DNA of 64,000 bases from Voacanga thouarsii (lineage: Eukaryota; Streptophyta; Magnoliopsida; Gentianales; Apocynaceae), in assembly GCA_026120185.1 (NCBI GenBank), contig JANUWF010001109.1, forward strand, positions 2,720,001-2,784,000, given 5' to 3'. The stretch's first letter is position 1. Each line of letters opens with the position of its first letter. This document shows, in pieces, positions 13,304-25,788 of this stretch. A program made the translations under genes and the position numbers. The notes under the pieces are model-generated. The model did not search any database. It saw only the letters and a program-made list of their open reading frames with translations, and was not told the origin of the DNA.

Positions 13304-13584
13304 TGTTATGAATTAGTGGAGAATCCACTAATTCCATTAGTGGATATGGATGTCCACCATTAAGAGTTAGTAGAGACACCACTACTATATATTAGTAAAA
13401 GATGATTAATTCCACTAATAGAGCTCTATAAATAGAGCTCTTCTCCAAGCTTAAAAGATATACCAATTGTGAGAGAATTGTTAGAGAAAATTGAGAAAGA
13501 AAAGAAAGAGAGAAGTATGAAGAAATTCTTGTGCAAATAATAGTCTGAGATTTATTGTGTGTAAATTATATTCTGATACTGCCA
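13304..13584 (+). repeat. 5' LTR of the 13.3 kb Copia element
   Basis: 281 bases, TGTTATG...ACTGCCA. It contains two perfect hairpins: ATCCACTAAT-TCC-ATTAGTGGAT (13323-13345) and AGAGCTCTAT-AA-ATAGAGCTCT (13420-13441). The second encloses the likely TATA box TATAAATA (13427-13434). A GAGAGAAAGAAAG purine tract follows, then the LTR end. Confidence 0.93.
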
Positions 13585-13691
13585 AAATTTCATAATACAT
13601 TATCAACACGAGTCTCTGCCGTTACAAAAGCCAGAAGACTAAAAGCACGAGTCTCTGCCAGAAGACTAAATGTACGCCTTTATTGATCCAT

Positions 13692-14520
13692 ATGGCTAAC
13701 CTTACTAAACTCGAATTTGTAACCCTTGATATTTCTGAAAAAAATATATGTCATGGGTTCTCGATGCAGAAATACATCTAAATGCTGAAGGTCTTAGTGA
13801 AACTATTAAAGAAAAAAATAGTGCATCTGCACAACAAAAGGCCAAAGCTTTGATTTTTATCCGTCGCCATCTCAACGAAAATTTAAAAATGAAATATCTT
13901 ATCGAAAAATATCCATATGTTCTGTGGGTAAATTTAAAAGAAATATTTGACTACCTGAAGAAGGTCGTACTATCAACTGCACGGTATAAATGGTTGCACC
14001 TGAGGTTGTAAGATTTTAAAACCGTGAATGAATATAGCTCCGTCATGTATAAAATTACCTCTCAGTTAAAATTATGCGGAAAAAAAGTTACTAATGAAGA
14101 TATGCTCGATAAGACATTCTCCACCTTTCATGCCTCAAATATTATCCTACAACAAAAATATCAAGAAAATGATATACAAAATTTACTGATTTAATTACTA
14201 CCCTTCTCATTACAGAGAAAAACAATGAGTTATTATTGAGAAATCATGAAGCCAGACCAACTGGCTCAATAGCACTCCCAGAAGTAAATGTTGTTGGCTC
14301 CAGCAAAAGCCATAGTCGTAGTCATAGTCATGGTCGTGGTTATAGTCATGGACACGCTCAATATTTTTCTTATCACAGTAATAATCAAGTTGTAAGAAAT
14401 ACTAACCACCTGAAGTGGAAAAGAAAATATAATAAGGGAAAAGAAAAAGAAATGTAAGAAAATTATTTTGATAAGTATTATAGATGTGGCATAAAAGGTC
14501 ATTGGTCACGTAACTGTCGT
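13692..14520 (+). pseudogene. Copia gag relic
   Basis: Gag capsid protein with a UBN2-type domain. The ATG at 13692 opens MANLTKLEFVTLD; a frameshift near 13740 moves reading into SWVLDAEIHLNAEGLSETIK (from 13748). It then runs through the tryptophan/leucine-rich helices (YPYVLWVNLKEIFDYLKK) and, after a stop, TFSTFHASNIILQQKYQEND. A basic Ser/His/Gly-rich stretch follows (14290-14350). The zinc knuckle reads YRCGIKGHWSRNC at about 14482-14520, with the first Cys of the CCHC motif replaced by Tyr. Several stops prevent translation. Confidence 0.88.
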
Positions 14521-14796
14521 ATGGTCAAGCATTTAGTGAAATTATATCAAACTTCACTGGAAAAAAAAATAAAAAATGTTGAAACAAATTTTCTCAACAT
14601 CTAATGAATGACGTTGACGACAATTATATTAATTCAGAAGATCTTAATATTAATATTATCCATATGAATGTATCTAATTTTTTCGAATACCCAAACGGTA
14701 TGATAGACCATTTAATTGGTGATGACAGTGTCCAAAAGAACTAATGCCTTACCCTGATATTTTTGAATTTTTATTATATTCTAATAATATTTACGT

Positions 14797-17700
14797 TTGC
14801 ATATACATATTTTTGTTCAAATAGCTATTGTTAATAATGATGTATGTATTATTGATAGTAGAATTACACACACTATACTCAAAAATGAGAAATATTCTTC
14901 TTATCTCAAAATGAGAGAAATAAATATGTATATTATAAACGGTAGTACAAATGTGATTGAAGGTTCTGAAAGAGTTAGTATATTATTACCTAAAGGAACA
15001 ACAATTAATATTGATAAGACACTTTTTCTTCAAAATTCAGAAGAAATTTATTGAGTTTTAAAGATATCCGCAGAAATGGGTATCATGTTGAAACAAATAA
15101 AGAAAATGGTATTGAGCATCTTTATATTACTCAAATTAATTTGGGTAAGAAATCAGTATTAGAAAAACTATCGTCTTTTTCTACTGGCCTATATTTTGTA
15201 AAAATATGTACAATGGAAATTCATCATCTAATAAACCAGAAGTTTACTAATTCTACTATTTTTGTCATTTGGCATGACCGATTGGGTAATCCAGGATCTA
15301 CCATGATGAGAAGAATAATAGAGAATACACAGAGTCATCTATTAAAAAATAAAAAAATATTGACATAAAAAAAATTCTCATGTACTATATGTTCCCTAGG
15401 AAAATTAATTATTAGACCATCACCAGTAAAAGTATGAGTTGAAAGTCTTACATTTCTTGAACGGATTCACAGAGACATTTGTGGACCTATTCATCCACCA
15501 CGTGGACCGTTCAGATATTTTATGGTCTTAATTGATGCATCATCCCGATGGTCACATGTGTATTTATTATCTACTCGCAACCTAGCATTTGTGAGATTAC
15601 TTGCTCAAATAATTAAATTACGAGTATAATTTCCTGACTATCAAATTAAAAATATCTGTTTGGATAATGTTGGTGAATTTTCATCACATACTTTTGATGC
15701 ATATTGCATGTCATTTGTGATTAATATTGAATATCCTGTAACTCATATTCATACACAAAATCATCTTGATGAATCTTTTATTAAAAGATTACAATTAATT
15801 ACTAGATCATTATTAATGAAAACAAATCTCCCAATATCTGCCTAGGGATATGCTATTTTACATGCTGCAACACTTGTACGTTTAAGGCCAACTAGTTATC
15901 ATAAATTCTTTCCTTTGCAATTAGTTTTTTGTTCAGAACTAAATATTGCTCATTTAAGAATTTTTTGGTGTATTGTATATGTTCCAATTACACCAACCCA
16001 ATGTACAAAGATAAGTCCTCAATAAAGAAAGGGGATATACATTAGATATGATTCTCCCTCTATTATCAGGTATGTTGAACTCCTAACAGGAAATGTATTC
16101 ACAGTAAAATTTGCTGATTGTCATTTTGATAAATCATTATTCTCTAAATTAGTAGGAGAGAATAAACAGCATAAGAAATATCTTACTTGGACAACATCAT
16201 TAAATTATTTTGATCCATGCACAAGCGTGTGTGAACTTGGAGTTCAAAAGATAATTCATTTGCAAAGCATTGCAAATCAAATACCAGACGTTTTTGTTGA
16301 CTCCAGAAAAGTAACAAAATCGCATATTCTAACTATAAATGGTCCTATTCGAATTGAAATTCTAGCAAAACAAAAGATTATACCTATAGCCGTTGAGTCA
16401 AAAGTACATCAGAAACGTGGCCGACCTCTTGGTTCTAAAGATAAAAATTCTCGAAAGAAAAGAAGATTAAATGGTCCAGATAATCATATTGAAGAAAAGA
16501 ATAATAAAAATTAAGAAAAAACTGATGACAAAATAAAAGAACTAGAAGTTGATGAAAGTACTACTGAAATTTCTATCAATTATACCACTTCCGGTAGAAG
16601 TTGGAATCGGATAGAAATAGTTATTGGTAATATGTTTGCATATAATATAACTATTGATGTTATACAGGATAATAATGACCCTGAACCAATATTAGTTAAG
16701 ATTGGCTATAATGGAAAGATGCGATTCAATCGGAGTTAAATGTACTGACAAAACATGAATTCTTTGGACCTGCAGTTCGAACACTAGAAGGTGTAAAACC
16801 TGTTGGCTATAAATGGATATTTGGGCGAAAGCGCAATGAAAATAATGAAATCGTACAATGTAAAGCGCGGTTAGTAGCCCAAGATTTTTCACAAAGACCA
16901 GGTATTGATTATGATGAAACTTATTCTCCTGTTATTGATGCTATTACACTCTGATATCTTATCAATTTAGCAGTACATAAAAAGATATGTATGCCCTATT
17001 AGATGTTGTCACTACTTACTTGTATGGAAATTTAGAAAATGATGTTTACATGAAAATCCTCGAAGGATTTCGCATGCCCAAAGCATATAAACATTATCCT
17101 CGTGAAAATTACTTCATCAAATTGCAGAAATCATTATATGACCATAAGTAATTTGGGCGCATGCGGTTCAATTATTATAGTGAATATTTATTGAAAGTGG
17201 GATTTAAAATTGACCAAATATGTCCATGTGTTTTTATTAAGAAATCTAGTTCGAATTTTGTTATAGTAGCTATATATGTTGATGATATTAATCTTATTAG
17301 AACTCCAGAAGAGCTCTAAGAAACAATTGATTATTTAAAAAGAAAATTCGAAATTAAGGATTTTGGTAAAACTAAATTTTTCTTTGGTTTACAAATTGAA
17401 CATTTGGAAAGTGAAACATTTATTCATCAATCAACATATACAGCAAAAGTTATAAAAAGATTTTATATGAACAAAACATATCCATTGAGTATTCTAATGA
17501 TCGTCCGATCATTAGATATGAATAAAGATCCTTTCCGACCTCAAGAAAATGATGAATAACTCCTTGATCCTGAAGTACCATATCTCAGTACAACTGGTGC
17601 ATTGATGTATTTTACTAATAATACATGACCTGATATTGCATTTGCTATCAATTTATTAGCAAAATTTAGTTCTTTACCAACACGAAGACATTGGAATGGA

Positions 17701-18258
17701 ATTAAACAAGTCCTTCGATATCTCCAAGGTATAATTGATCTTAGATTATTTTATTCAAATAAAACCAGCCCAACATTGATAGATTATGCAGATGCTGGTT
17801 ATTTTTCTAATCCACATAAAGCACGTTCTCAAATGGGCTATCTATTTACATGTAGAAATACTGCTATATCATGACATTCTACAAAACAATCTATAGCAAC
17901 TACTTCTTCAAATCATACTGAAATTATAGCTATTCATGAAGCAAGTCGAGAATGTATATGGTTAAGATTAGTAATTCATAATATCCGAGAAAGTTGTGAA
18001 TTATCATCTATAAGAGATATTCCAACTCCTTTTTATGAAGATAATGCAGCTTACATAACTCAATTACGATGAGGATACATTAAAGGAGATCGAACAAAAC
18101 ATATTTCACCAAAATTTTTCTTTACTCATGAACTCTAGAAGAAAGGTGTAATTGATGTGCTATAAATTCGGTCATGTGACAACTTGGCAGATATTTTCAC
18201 AAAGATTTTACCGAGTGCAATATTTAAGAAGTTGAGATATAAAATCGGTATGCATTAG
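14797..18258 (+). pseudogene. Copia pol relic: protease, integrase, RT, RNase H
   Basis: Domains are in Ty1/Copia order. Protease site at about 14850: the DSG motif is degraded to DSR (IIDSRITHTIL). Pre-integrase motif WHDRLGNPGSTMMRRII near 15270. Integrase core from about 15450 (RIHRDICGPIHPPRGPFRYF and LDNVGEFSS). Reverse transcriptase from about 16700 with an intact Y-V-D-D at 17275-17286. RNase H with DIAFAINLLAKFS near 17630, and ending KLRYKIGMH with the stop at 18256-18258. At least a dozen in-frame stops and several frameshifts are spread across it. Loss of the catalytic protease glycine shows that decay reached every domain. Confidence 0.92.
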
Positions 18259-18417
18259 TTCAAAGATTTAAAGGAATCATCTCATCAGAGGAAGTAATAA
18301 GCAAACATATAGAATAGTGTACTCTTTTTCGTTCATTAGATTTATTTTCTACTGAATTTTTATCTAGTAAGGTTTTAACGAGGCATATTCTCTATGTAAT
18401 GGACATCCAAGGGAAAG

Positions 18418-18697
18418 TGTTATGAATTAGTGGAGAATCCACAAATTCCATTAGTGGATATAGATATCCATCATTAAGAGTCAGTGAAGACACCACTACT
18501 ACATATTAGTGGAAGATGATTAATTCTACTAATAGAGCTCTATAAATAAAGTTCTTTTCCAAGCTTGAAAGATATACCAATTGTGAGAGAATTGTTAGAG
18601 AAATTGTGAGAGAAAAGAAAGAGAGAAGTGTAAAGAAATTCTTGTGCAAATAATAGTCAGAGATTTATTGTGTGTGGATTATATTCTAACACTGTCA
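18418..18697 (+). repeat. 3' LTR of the 13.3 kb Copia element
   Basis: 280 bases, matching the 5' LTR with scattered substitutions. The first palindrome has one mismatch (ATCCACAAAT) and the TATA-enclosing palindrome is broken (ATAAAGTTCT). It is preceded by the purine tract CCAAGGGAAAG and followed by target duplication TTATC. Confidence 0.93.
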
Positions 18698-18880
18698 TTA
18701 TCTTATTTCCTTCTCATTTTCACACTTCTCTCAACTTTCTCTCAATTTTCAACCATCTCAATTCTCAACTTCCAAATGTTTTTTCTTATTTTAATTTAAA
18801 ATATATTCTTATTATATTTATTTTTCTAATTTTTTGAAAAACAAAAGTTTCATTCAACTAGCTTCAAGGGTAAGGTAAAA

Positions 18881-19850
18881 ATGAGTGCTAGTTATGATCC
18901 AAATTTCCAACTAGAGACATTTAAAACTCTATTCGGTTATCAATCAACATCTAATTTTTATCTAAATTTTTTTTCGGTGATATTTTTTCCTTCGACAATT
19001 GATTAACCAGTAGAAGTTAATGATAATGAAGTTGAAACTCAACAACAACCTTATATAAATACTCAACAAAATTTTCAATATCCAAGTGAAGAATACACTA
19101 AGATCGAGATCAAGATCGAGTGTGTTAATGTTAGTAGTATCTTTAATGGATATTCTAGTGATAGTCTTTTGTCTCATTCTATTAACTCTTTGAAATCTAA
19201 ATTGTTGAAATATTATTTAGAAATACTTTAAATTAATTTAGTAGCCAGTGGTGTTGATCGTTAAATAAAATTTGATGGTTTACAGGATTATCTTACTTGT
19301 TTATTATAACTCTTTATTTCTAAAGATAATAACAATAATATTAATGATGATAATAGTACTTAAGATCTTACATTTCTCCCAATATTTCTTATATAATTGC
19401 TAATGTAAGGAATATTGTTTGTGAGTTATATCATGAATATTTTAGAAGGTATGGTTTAGTTATTCAAACAATTCCAATTTCAACATTTGAATTTTCTAGA
19501 ATTAGCAAAGTTAGGGTTTTTATTAGAAAATTCAAAATGACCGAGAAGATCTTCAAATTTCATAGCGGAACTTGAGTTATATTTAACTTGTGTTTTTTGG
19601 AGTGGAATGATACAAGTGAAATATTTGATATCTTGACCTGGTGGTTCGAAAATAGGAATAAATTCTCTATTGTAGCACTAATGACTAAAGATATTTTTGC
19701 TGTTCCCGTTTCGATTATTGAGGTAGAATAATGTTTTAGTGTTAGAGGAAATATTTTGAGCAAAACTCGCTCATCAATGGCACCGGAGAACTTTGAAGCT
19801 CAATCAATCAATTTAAATGGTTGGATTAGAGTTGAAGATTATGAATAAAA
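18881..19850 (+). pseudogene. hAT-family transposase relic
   Basis: The C-terminal hAT dimerisation domain is recognisable at about 19615-19800: SEIFDILTWWFENRNKFSIV, then KDIFAVPVSIIEVE and ILSKTRSSMAPENFEA. These match the family signature FDIL-WW...R-D-AVP-S--SE-AFS---R--L. The upstream part, starting at an ATG at 18881 (MSASYDPNFQLE), is full of stops and does not show a clear BED finger or the catalytic DDE blocks. No terminal inverted repeats or 8-base duplications were found. It is a degraded fragment. Confidence 0.75.
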
Positions 19851-20549
19851 AAAATGTGCTGAACTTCTCCGAATTGTTTGAATGTGGACATTAAAGGAAT
19901 TACAAGTACAATCGAGAGTGATGACTATTAAAGTTGAGGTATGAAAGAATTAAAAAGTAAAAAAATTATAAGAATTTTGATTTCTCTATACCTTATCTTA
20001 AGAGAATATGTAAGTAACTTAATTTTAAAAAATTAAAATTAAATTCAAACTTTTTTATATATTTTATTTTTAACTTTTTAAAATCATTTTTACGCTTTTT
20101 ATATCTTAAGAAGATTAAAAAAAATTTAAAAAATATAAAAATATAAAAAAGTAAAAAAAAAATTTAAAATAAAAAATCAAACTCACAATTGGTCGATTAA
20201 CCAATCTAACCTTAACCGCTAACCCTTCAATTTGATTCTCCTAACTAAACCGAAAATTGAGATTATAATTGAGATTGATCAAAATGACTAATCGTCAACA
20301 AATAATTAGGACCGATCTAAATAGAAATGACTCTTATCCTAAGCAATAGGTTTTTTGATAGTCATCCCCAAACCCCGCACCCTCCTTTCCAGAACTCCCG
20401 ACTTGGCTTCCCGAAGTAGTCATCGACGTTTAAAGTTGAAGGGGCCAAACTGTCACGTAACTCTAGCTAACTCAAGTTCAGGGAGTTCATTGAAATTCCT
20501 AAAACATTTGCAAGAGTTTCCCCAAAAGGTTTTTTTTTTTTTTTCTCTT
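19851..20549. other. AT-rich spacer upstream of the host gene
   Basis: Long A/T runs to about 20200, then a more mixed composition and a short open frame (20355-20603) that has no recognisable domain and looks like promoter or leader sequence rather than a gene. Confidence 0.4.
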
Positions 20550-20767
20550 ACGCGCAGTTCATTCCTGCCACGGCGACTTCACCGCCACTTCCGCCGCAGG
20601 TAGACAACTCTTTCGCTCTATCTTCTGTCTCTTCTCTTCTCACTCTCGTCGTAGCTCTTCTAGTTCACTATCTGCTTCCTTTTTCTATGGTTTTCAGCTA
20701 TCAGGCAGCCGCAAATTCCAAAATCAAGTTGCACGACAACAATCAAGGAGGTTGGTGTGATTCCCTT
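20550..20767 (+). other. Probable 5' exon or leader of the host transcription unit
   Basis: GC-richer and C/T-rich sequence (CGCCACTTCCGCCGCAGG, CTTCTCTTCTCACTCTCGTC) typical of a plant 5' leader. It is followed by an ATG at 20687 that opens MVFSYQAAANSKIKLHDNNQ and a possible donor AGGAG|GTTGG near 20767. Joined to the acceptor before 23952, its frame would not match that of the downstream protein, so it would act as a leader with an upstream reading frame, or belong to another transcript. Exon status is inferred from composition only. Confidence 0.35.
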
Positions 20768-23700
20768 TTGGAGTTTTGTCACTGTCTTTGTTTTTCTTTT
20801 CCATGTCAATTTGGATGGGCACAATTCCCCTTCATGGTAGCGATTTTTAGTGCCAATGTGATATTTGGTTCATTGATAATTTGTTAGTATTTGGAAACTT
20901 TGAAAAAGCTTTTCGGTGTTTATAGTGGAATGTTTTTGTTAAAGTTATAGTAGCAATGTAATTTGCTCGAAGAGTAGTAGTGAGAAGGGTTATTTTAGCC
21001 ATGCGAAGAATTGGAGCAATTGGCCAAAAAGGAAATTGAGGAAATTTTGAACTCTCTGTCAGTAATGAGAGGAGCCACACTAATAGCATTTAAAGATTCA
21101 CTATTTCAGGTGAAGGGATGACATTATTTTATGAAAGGCTCAAACTTTTATCATTGGGTTGTCAAATGGTTTATATTTTAAGAAGACCAATCACGAAGCC
21201 AATAAGTCTTTATAGATGAAATTGTTTGCTGATGAGGTCAATTCTCTTATGATTACCTTTTTGCAACTATCTTGGTGTGGTTGGTTACTAGTGTGTTTGC
21301 TCCTATGGTCCTGTTACACTTGATTAGGTAACCTGCAGGGCTTCAGTTTTTAGGATTTGTGAGATCTATGGTAAAACTTTACCAAGTTCTGAAATGGCAA
21401 ATTACTTGGAGTGTGCATGTGCTCTTTTTGATGATTATTTATTTATTAATTATTTCTTTTTTCAAAATCTTAAGGTTTCTCCTCAATTTTGATGGGGGTC
21501 TTGGAATTTGAAAGACAAAATCATAATCAAGTATAACCCTTCTAGATGATGATGAGAGGATCTTGTGTTTTGCTAGAGAAAGTAATATTTTAGGCTCTAA
21601 AGGTTCCTTTTTTTTCCAGATTGCTTGAACATCCATGTATGGCACTTTTTGCATTTAAAACATGGTGAAGTTCTGTTTCTTGCTATTTGAGTTCTAAGTG
21701 AGTACCACTCTATTTCTTTAACTGAACATCTGAATTGGTTATTCATCTTATTTTGCTTCTTTGGTTATCTTGTCATGAGGATGAGATGCTACCACTCTAG
21801 TGAATTTTGATTCCATTTTACAAGCTTCAAGCTTTTATTTTTTAGTTTCATACTAATTTTCTTGACTGCTGTTAGTGGGAAATAAAGCTTTGGTCACAAT
21901 AAAATGTGTGAATATGTATCAGATTTTCTCTATCAATATGTTTCTTCCAGTAGGCATTGAATACCATTACTTTTGGAATGATGTGCAGGTTCAGGATTAG
22001 TTGTTTATGGAGAATTAGAAGTGTCACCCGAAGTTTCCTCAGTTATTCTTGAATTTTGAATTTTTCTCATATTGTAGCTCTTTTCTTGTGATACCGTGCA
22101 TGTGTATATACTTCCACACTAGCTTTTCTTTTCATAGCAGAATATATCATGAGTATTCTTTTCATTTTACATTTAACCTTTTCATTTGTTTTTAGAATAA
22201 TAATAACAAACAACAAATAAAAAGGTTGATTAAGAATATCAACAGGAGGTTTATGTCTTTCTTTTTGTTTTTTCTCTTTTGGCATATAAATCAGTAAATC
22301 ACATTGCAGGATAAAATAATGATCACAACTAATAATATGTCAACAGGAAGATTTATCATCTCCAAATTATTGTTCTTAGTAATTCAAGTCATATTATTCA
22401 ACTGGATAGAGAGGAATTTTGTTAAGTTGAAAATGCCTGAACTAAAATGAAATGAGTGGGGCATTGCCTTACCTTCTTTGCCAAAGTAGGATTTCTAGAT
22501 TGCATTGAGTGAGTGAAAATAACTGCTTGATGTTGGTATATAAGAGTTTCTACTTACAAGATTGATTGGATACTAATTTCCACAGTACATACAAATTTTA
22601 TTAGTTGTGGCCAGATCAACATCTAAAGTGGAAGATTTTAAAAATAGGTGCATAAGCTTCCTTCCTGAAAGGACATCCTCAAGTATGTTGGTTGCTTATG
22701 TAATTTTGATGCTCAAGTTCTTAGTTATTGAATTATATTATTTTGATATTTATCCATGGGAATGGACAGGCTATGGTCCCTTTGTGTTTGTTTCAGGTGT
22801 AAAAACTAGACTAGCCTAAAATTCAATTAGCTTTGATGGTAGCTATATTGGTACTTGTAAATGGCCCAGTGGATTCAAAATTATTTTGGTTTTTGAGAAC
22901 TTTAAACCAAGTTTACATGCAGTTAATGTACCATAAGATGTTAGAGTTGGACACAAAAAATGTTGCATTTGTTTTAGTCTTCTTGAGTGTAACAATTTTG
23001 CGTAGTAGATTGAGGGCTAATGTGTCCTAATAGTTGTTTCATATCCACATTCTTGTAGTTCAAGTTATGGCCTTTGGTAGGTTTTAGTTTAGAAGGATTT
23101 TTGGCTACAATTTGGTTTATATGTGTCCATTGTGTATCCTAAATTTGCCAGAGCATGTCCTTGCCTTTCCAAATTTTACTTCCATTTAAAAATAAAAAAA
23201 AAGAGAGAACATTTTGCATGTCCAAGCTGGCAAATGTTCATCTTTATTATTGTTGAGGTATTTCAGTTTTTGAAACACTAGATTTTTGGATATGTTTTTA
23301 TATCTTTGCTTTCGCAGTGATTAAGGAGAAAAATTAGAGAAAATAGGAAAATGAAGATCAATAATAAGCCCACAAAATATTTTCTGGTAAACTCTAGTAT
23401 TTGATCTTAAGTATATCTTATCCCTGGTTTTGTTCACTGAGCAATGTTTTACGTGGGTGCTCCTTGGACAATTTTATTATCGATTTAAGGTTCCCCCATG
23501 TGTTTTTTAAGTCTAATTAGTGGTTAAACATGCCATGTTGTGATCCTCTTTTGGCTCTGATAATAGCATTTTCATCAACAAAAGAATCCCCCTTCCTCTT
23601 CTTTCTGAATAAAAATAAAATCTTCATTCATTCTCTCTACATCCCAAATGTTACCAATATGTGGGCACTGATGGACTACTACTATTACCTGTATGACCCA

Positions 23701-23951
23701 CCAAAATCTTCATGCAACTGTATCAAAGCAAACTAAATTGTAGTAGAATGGGCTTAAATGGGATAAGCTAACAACTTCTAATCTTTTCCCTTTTGAATAA
23801 ATAATTAGCTATTGTAGACTTGAGATATTAATGCTGCTTAATATATAGTAGATCTACCCTTTTGCCTCACTCCATTCAACCTTTTTTCTTGTTTGTTTTG
23901 CTGATATATATGTATTTTCTATTGTGATTTATGCATAACATGGTTGACCAG
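20768..23951. other. Likely long intron or intergenic DNA
   Basis: T-rich sequence without a supported reading frame; short open frames at 22607-23030 show no domain. T-richness and the good acceptor TTGACCAG at 23944-23951 fit an intron on the plus strand leading into the exon at 23952. Confidence 0.35.
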
Positions 23952-23963
23952 GAAGCCCAACAC

Positions 23964-24691
23964 ATGAAGAGAGCAATGCCATGGAGGGATGATGAGGATG
24001 ACGAGAATGATGAGACATCCTCAAGTGATGAATCGTCAAGCCTTGACACCAGCATAGAGGATGAAGAAGGTTCTGCTAAGAATGGTGCTAACACTAGCAG
24101 GGTTGCCTCCAAACCAAAACCTTCCCAAGGTACAAATGTTATCTCATGAAGGTGTCTTTAATATGGGAAAAACTTTTGGTCAAACATGATCCTTTTTTCT
24201 GATTAGTAATTAATAGTCTTGCTTTAAGCATCGAGCTATGTTTTTCTGATATCAGCCTTCCCGCCTGAAATTCTTGTTCTTTATCAAATTTTGGTTTTAC
24301 GCATGCAGTTGAATCTACAAAGAAGAAAAGCAAAGGAGTAGACTTTGATGCTTTAAGTAGGCATGGCTACAAAGGTGGACTATCAGTATTGAGTGTGCCT
24401 CCACCAAAGGAGCCAAATGATGGTAAGCAGGACTGGTCTTGGTCTACGGGCAAGGAAACTCGAGCAAAGGAGACGGAAGAGACTTATGTGGAAAGACAGA
24501 AGACAAGAGCGGCCCTTGCTGAAGGAGAGCAGCTGGCAAATGTGCAAACTCAGAGAGAGAAGAAGAACCTTTCTTATTCACAACGGGAGAAGAAGAAGAG
24601 AGATCTTGGCCAGTCTAGTAGAGGGAAGAACTATGTTGAAGAAGAGAAAAGACTTCTGAGGGACAATGGTATTTATTCTGGCTTTGATTGA
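23964..24691 (+). CDS. Intact two-exon gene for a 182-residue acidic/basic protein
   Basis: I do not recognise a named family, but the gene is clean. Exon 1 runs to 24129 (donor CAAG|GTACAA) and exon 2 is 24309-24691 (acceptor GCATGCAG|TT); together they make 183 codons with no break. Residues 8-36 are Asp/Glu/Ser-rich and 59-64 are lysine-rich. The stretch 73-82 (RHGYKGGLSV) and the tail KRDLGQSSRGKNYVEEEKR (residues 152-170), ending RLLRDNGIYSGFD, look conserved-motif-like and charged, as in small nuclear or RNA-associated proteins. The start ATG at 23964 (MKRAMPWRDDEDD) lies 12 bases after a splice acceptor, which suggests a non-coding 5' exon upstream. No signal peptide or membrane segment. 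Function is unknown to me. Confidence 0.8.
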
Positions 24692-25443
24692 TTTTTGAAT
24701 GTTGAAAGACCCCATTGGGAGTTTGTTAACATTTTGATATGAATTCATGTGGGTAACTTCTTTTAGTGAATGTATCTGTAATTTCGAAAGGGTAAATTTA
24801 CAGTTCCTTTTCCAGCTAATTTACAGTTAATGTATCCATGGAAACACTATAGTTTATCATAACTTATTATTTGCTGTAGTTTCCTGATCTGATGGCCTAG
24901 TTTCTCTTATATGCTTTTATTTTCTTTGGGACACATTGATTTTATATAAATCTTTTCTTTTTTTCTTTTTGTATTAAGTTCACATAAAAATAATTTTTGA
25001 ATTTTGACATGAATGCATATCTGAATTGTGGATTGCCAAACTAAGGCAAAGAACTGAAGTTTCTCGTTTATTTTATTTTATACAATAAGATAAGATCAAA
25101 AAAATCTTTCCCACAAATGATTGCAGACTTATGGAGTCTCAGTATTAATAAAGGCTTTGTTAAAATTAAATAATTCAATTGAATCAAATACAAAAATAAT
25201 TAACTAGTTAAGGGCATCTAAGAGGATGCTCAAATGATTAAAAATTTCTTCTATTAGATGATGGGTTTTGGGCTTGATTTACATTCATTATCTTTTTTCA
25301 TTTAATATCAATTTTTATCTTTCACCATTTTGGTTTCAGTTCAGTTGGTTTGATGCCTTGTAAGGAATCTTGATGAGTGCCATGAGCTGCGAAACTGTGA
25401 GATAAATAGTGATAATCTTTTTCTTGTATTCGATCTGTGGTGG
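24692..25443. other. 3' flank of the host gene; no gene seen
   Basis: AT-rich and T-rich. Probably contains the 3' UTR and polyadenylation region of the gene ending at 24691; no domain-bearing frame. Confidence 0.4.
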
Positions 25444-25788
25444 ATGTTTCTCGACCAATTCTGCAATAGCATGACGATGTATGCTCCCTTTTGTGCTGAT
25501 TCCCATGGCTCATTCAACATGAGATGCCGCACCTCTGTTTCATTTGTGGCCATCTACGCTACAGTGTTGAGAATTGTTGCCTTCTTAGCCTGGAATCCAT
25601 CTTTTCACGGTCAGAGTGATCATGCCTTGATTAATCTTCGAGGAGAGTTGGAAGATGACTTACTTGTCCAGCTTAATATTGATCATCTATCAGTTGTCAT
25701 CCATGACGTTCAAAATGTCGAAGATAGTGCTAACGCTGGAAAGACCTCCATTACAGCTATGGATGAAGCTAAGGCGCTAGAGTTGTGA
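25444..25788 (+). CDS. Unrecognised 114-codon open frame
   Basis: Open from ATG 25444 to TGA 25786-25788, with more even codon composition than its surroundings (MFLDQFCNSMTMYAPF..., ending AMDEAKALEL). No motif, signal peptide or clear membrane helix was recognised. Competing open frames exist on the opposite strand over 25322-25553. It could be an exon, a decayed transposon piece or chance; I lean to the latter two. Confidence 0.2.
   Translation: MFLDQFCNSMTMYAPFCADSHGSFNMRCRTSVSFVAIYATVLRIVAFLAWNPSFHGQSDHALINLRGELEDDLLVQLNIDHLSVVIHDVQNVEDSANAGKTSITAMDEAKALEL

Larger units (their letters stand above)
13304..18697 (+). mobile_element. Complete but inactive Copia element (5.4 kb)
   Basis: Two direct LTRs (13304-13584 and 18418-18697), both TGTTATG...ACTGYCA, bound gag and pol on the plus strand. 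Perfect 5-base target duplications TTATC flank it (13299-13303 and 18698-18702). Size and short LTRs fit a compact Ty1/Copia lineage; I do not assign the lineage further. The polyprotein carries many stops and frameshifts, so the copy is dead. Confidence 0.93.
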
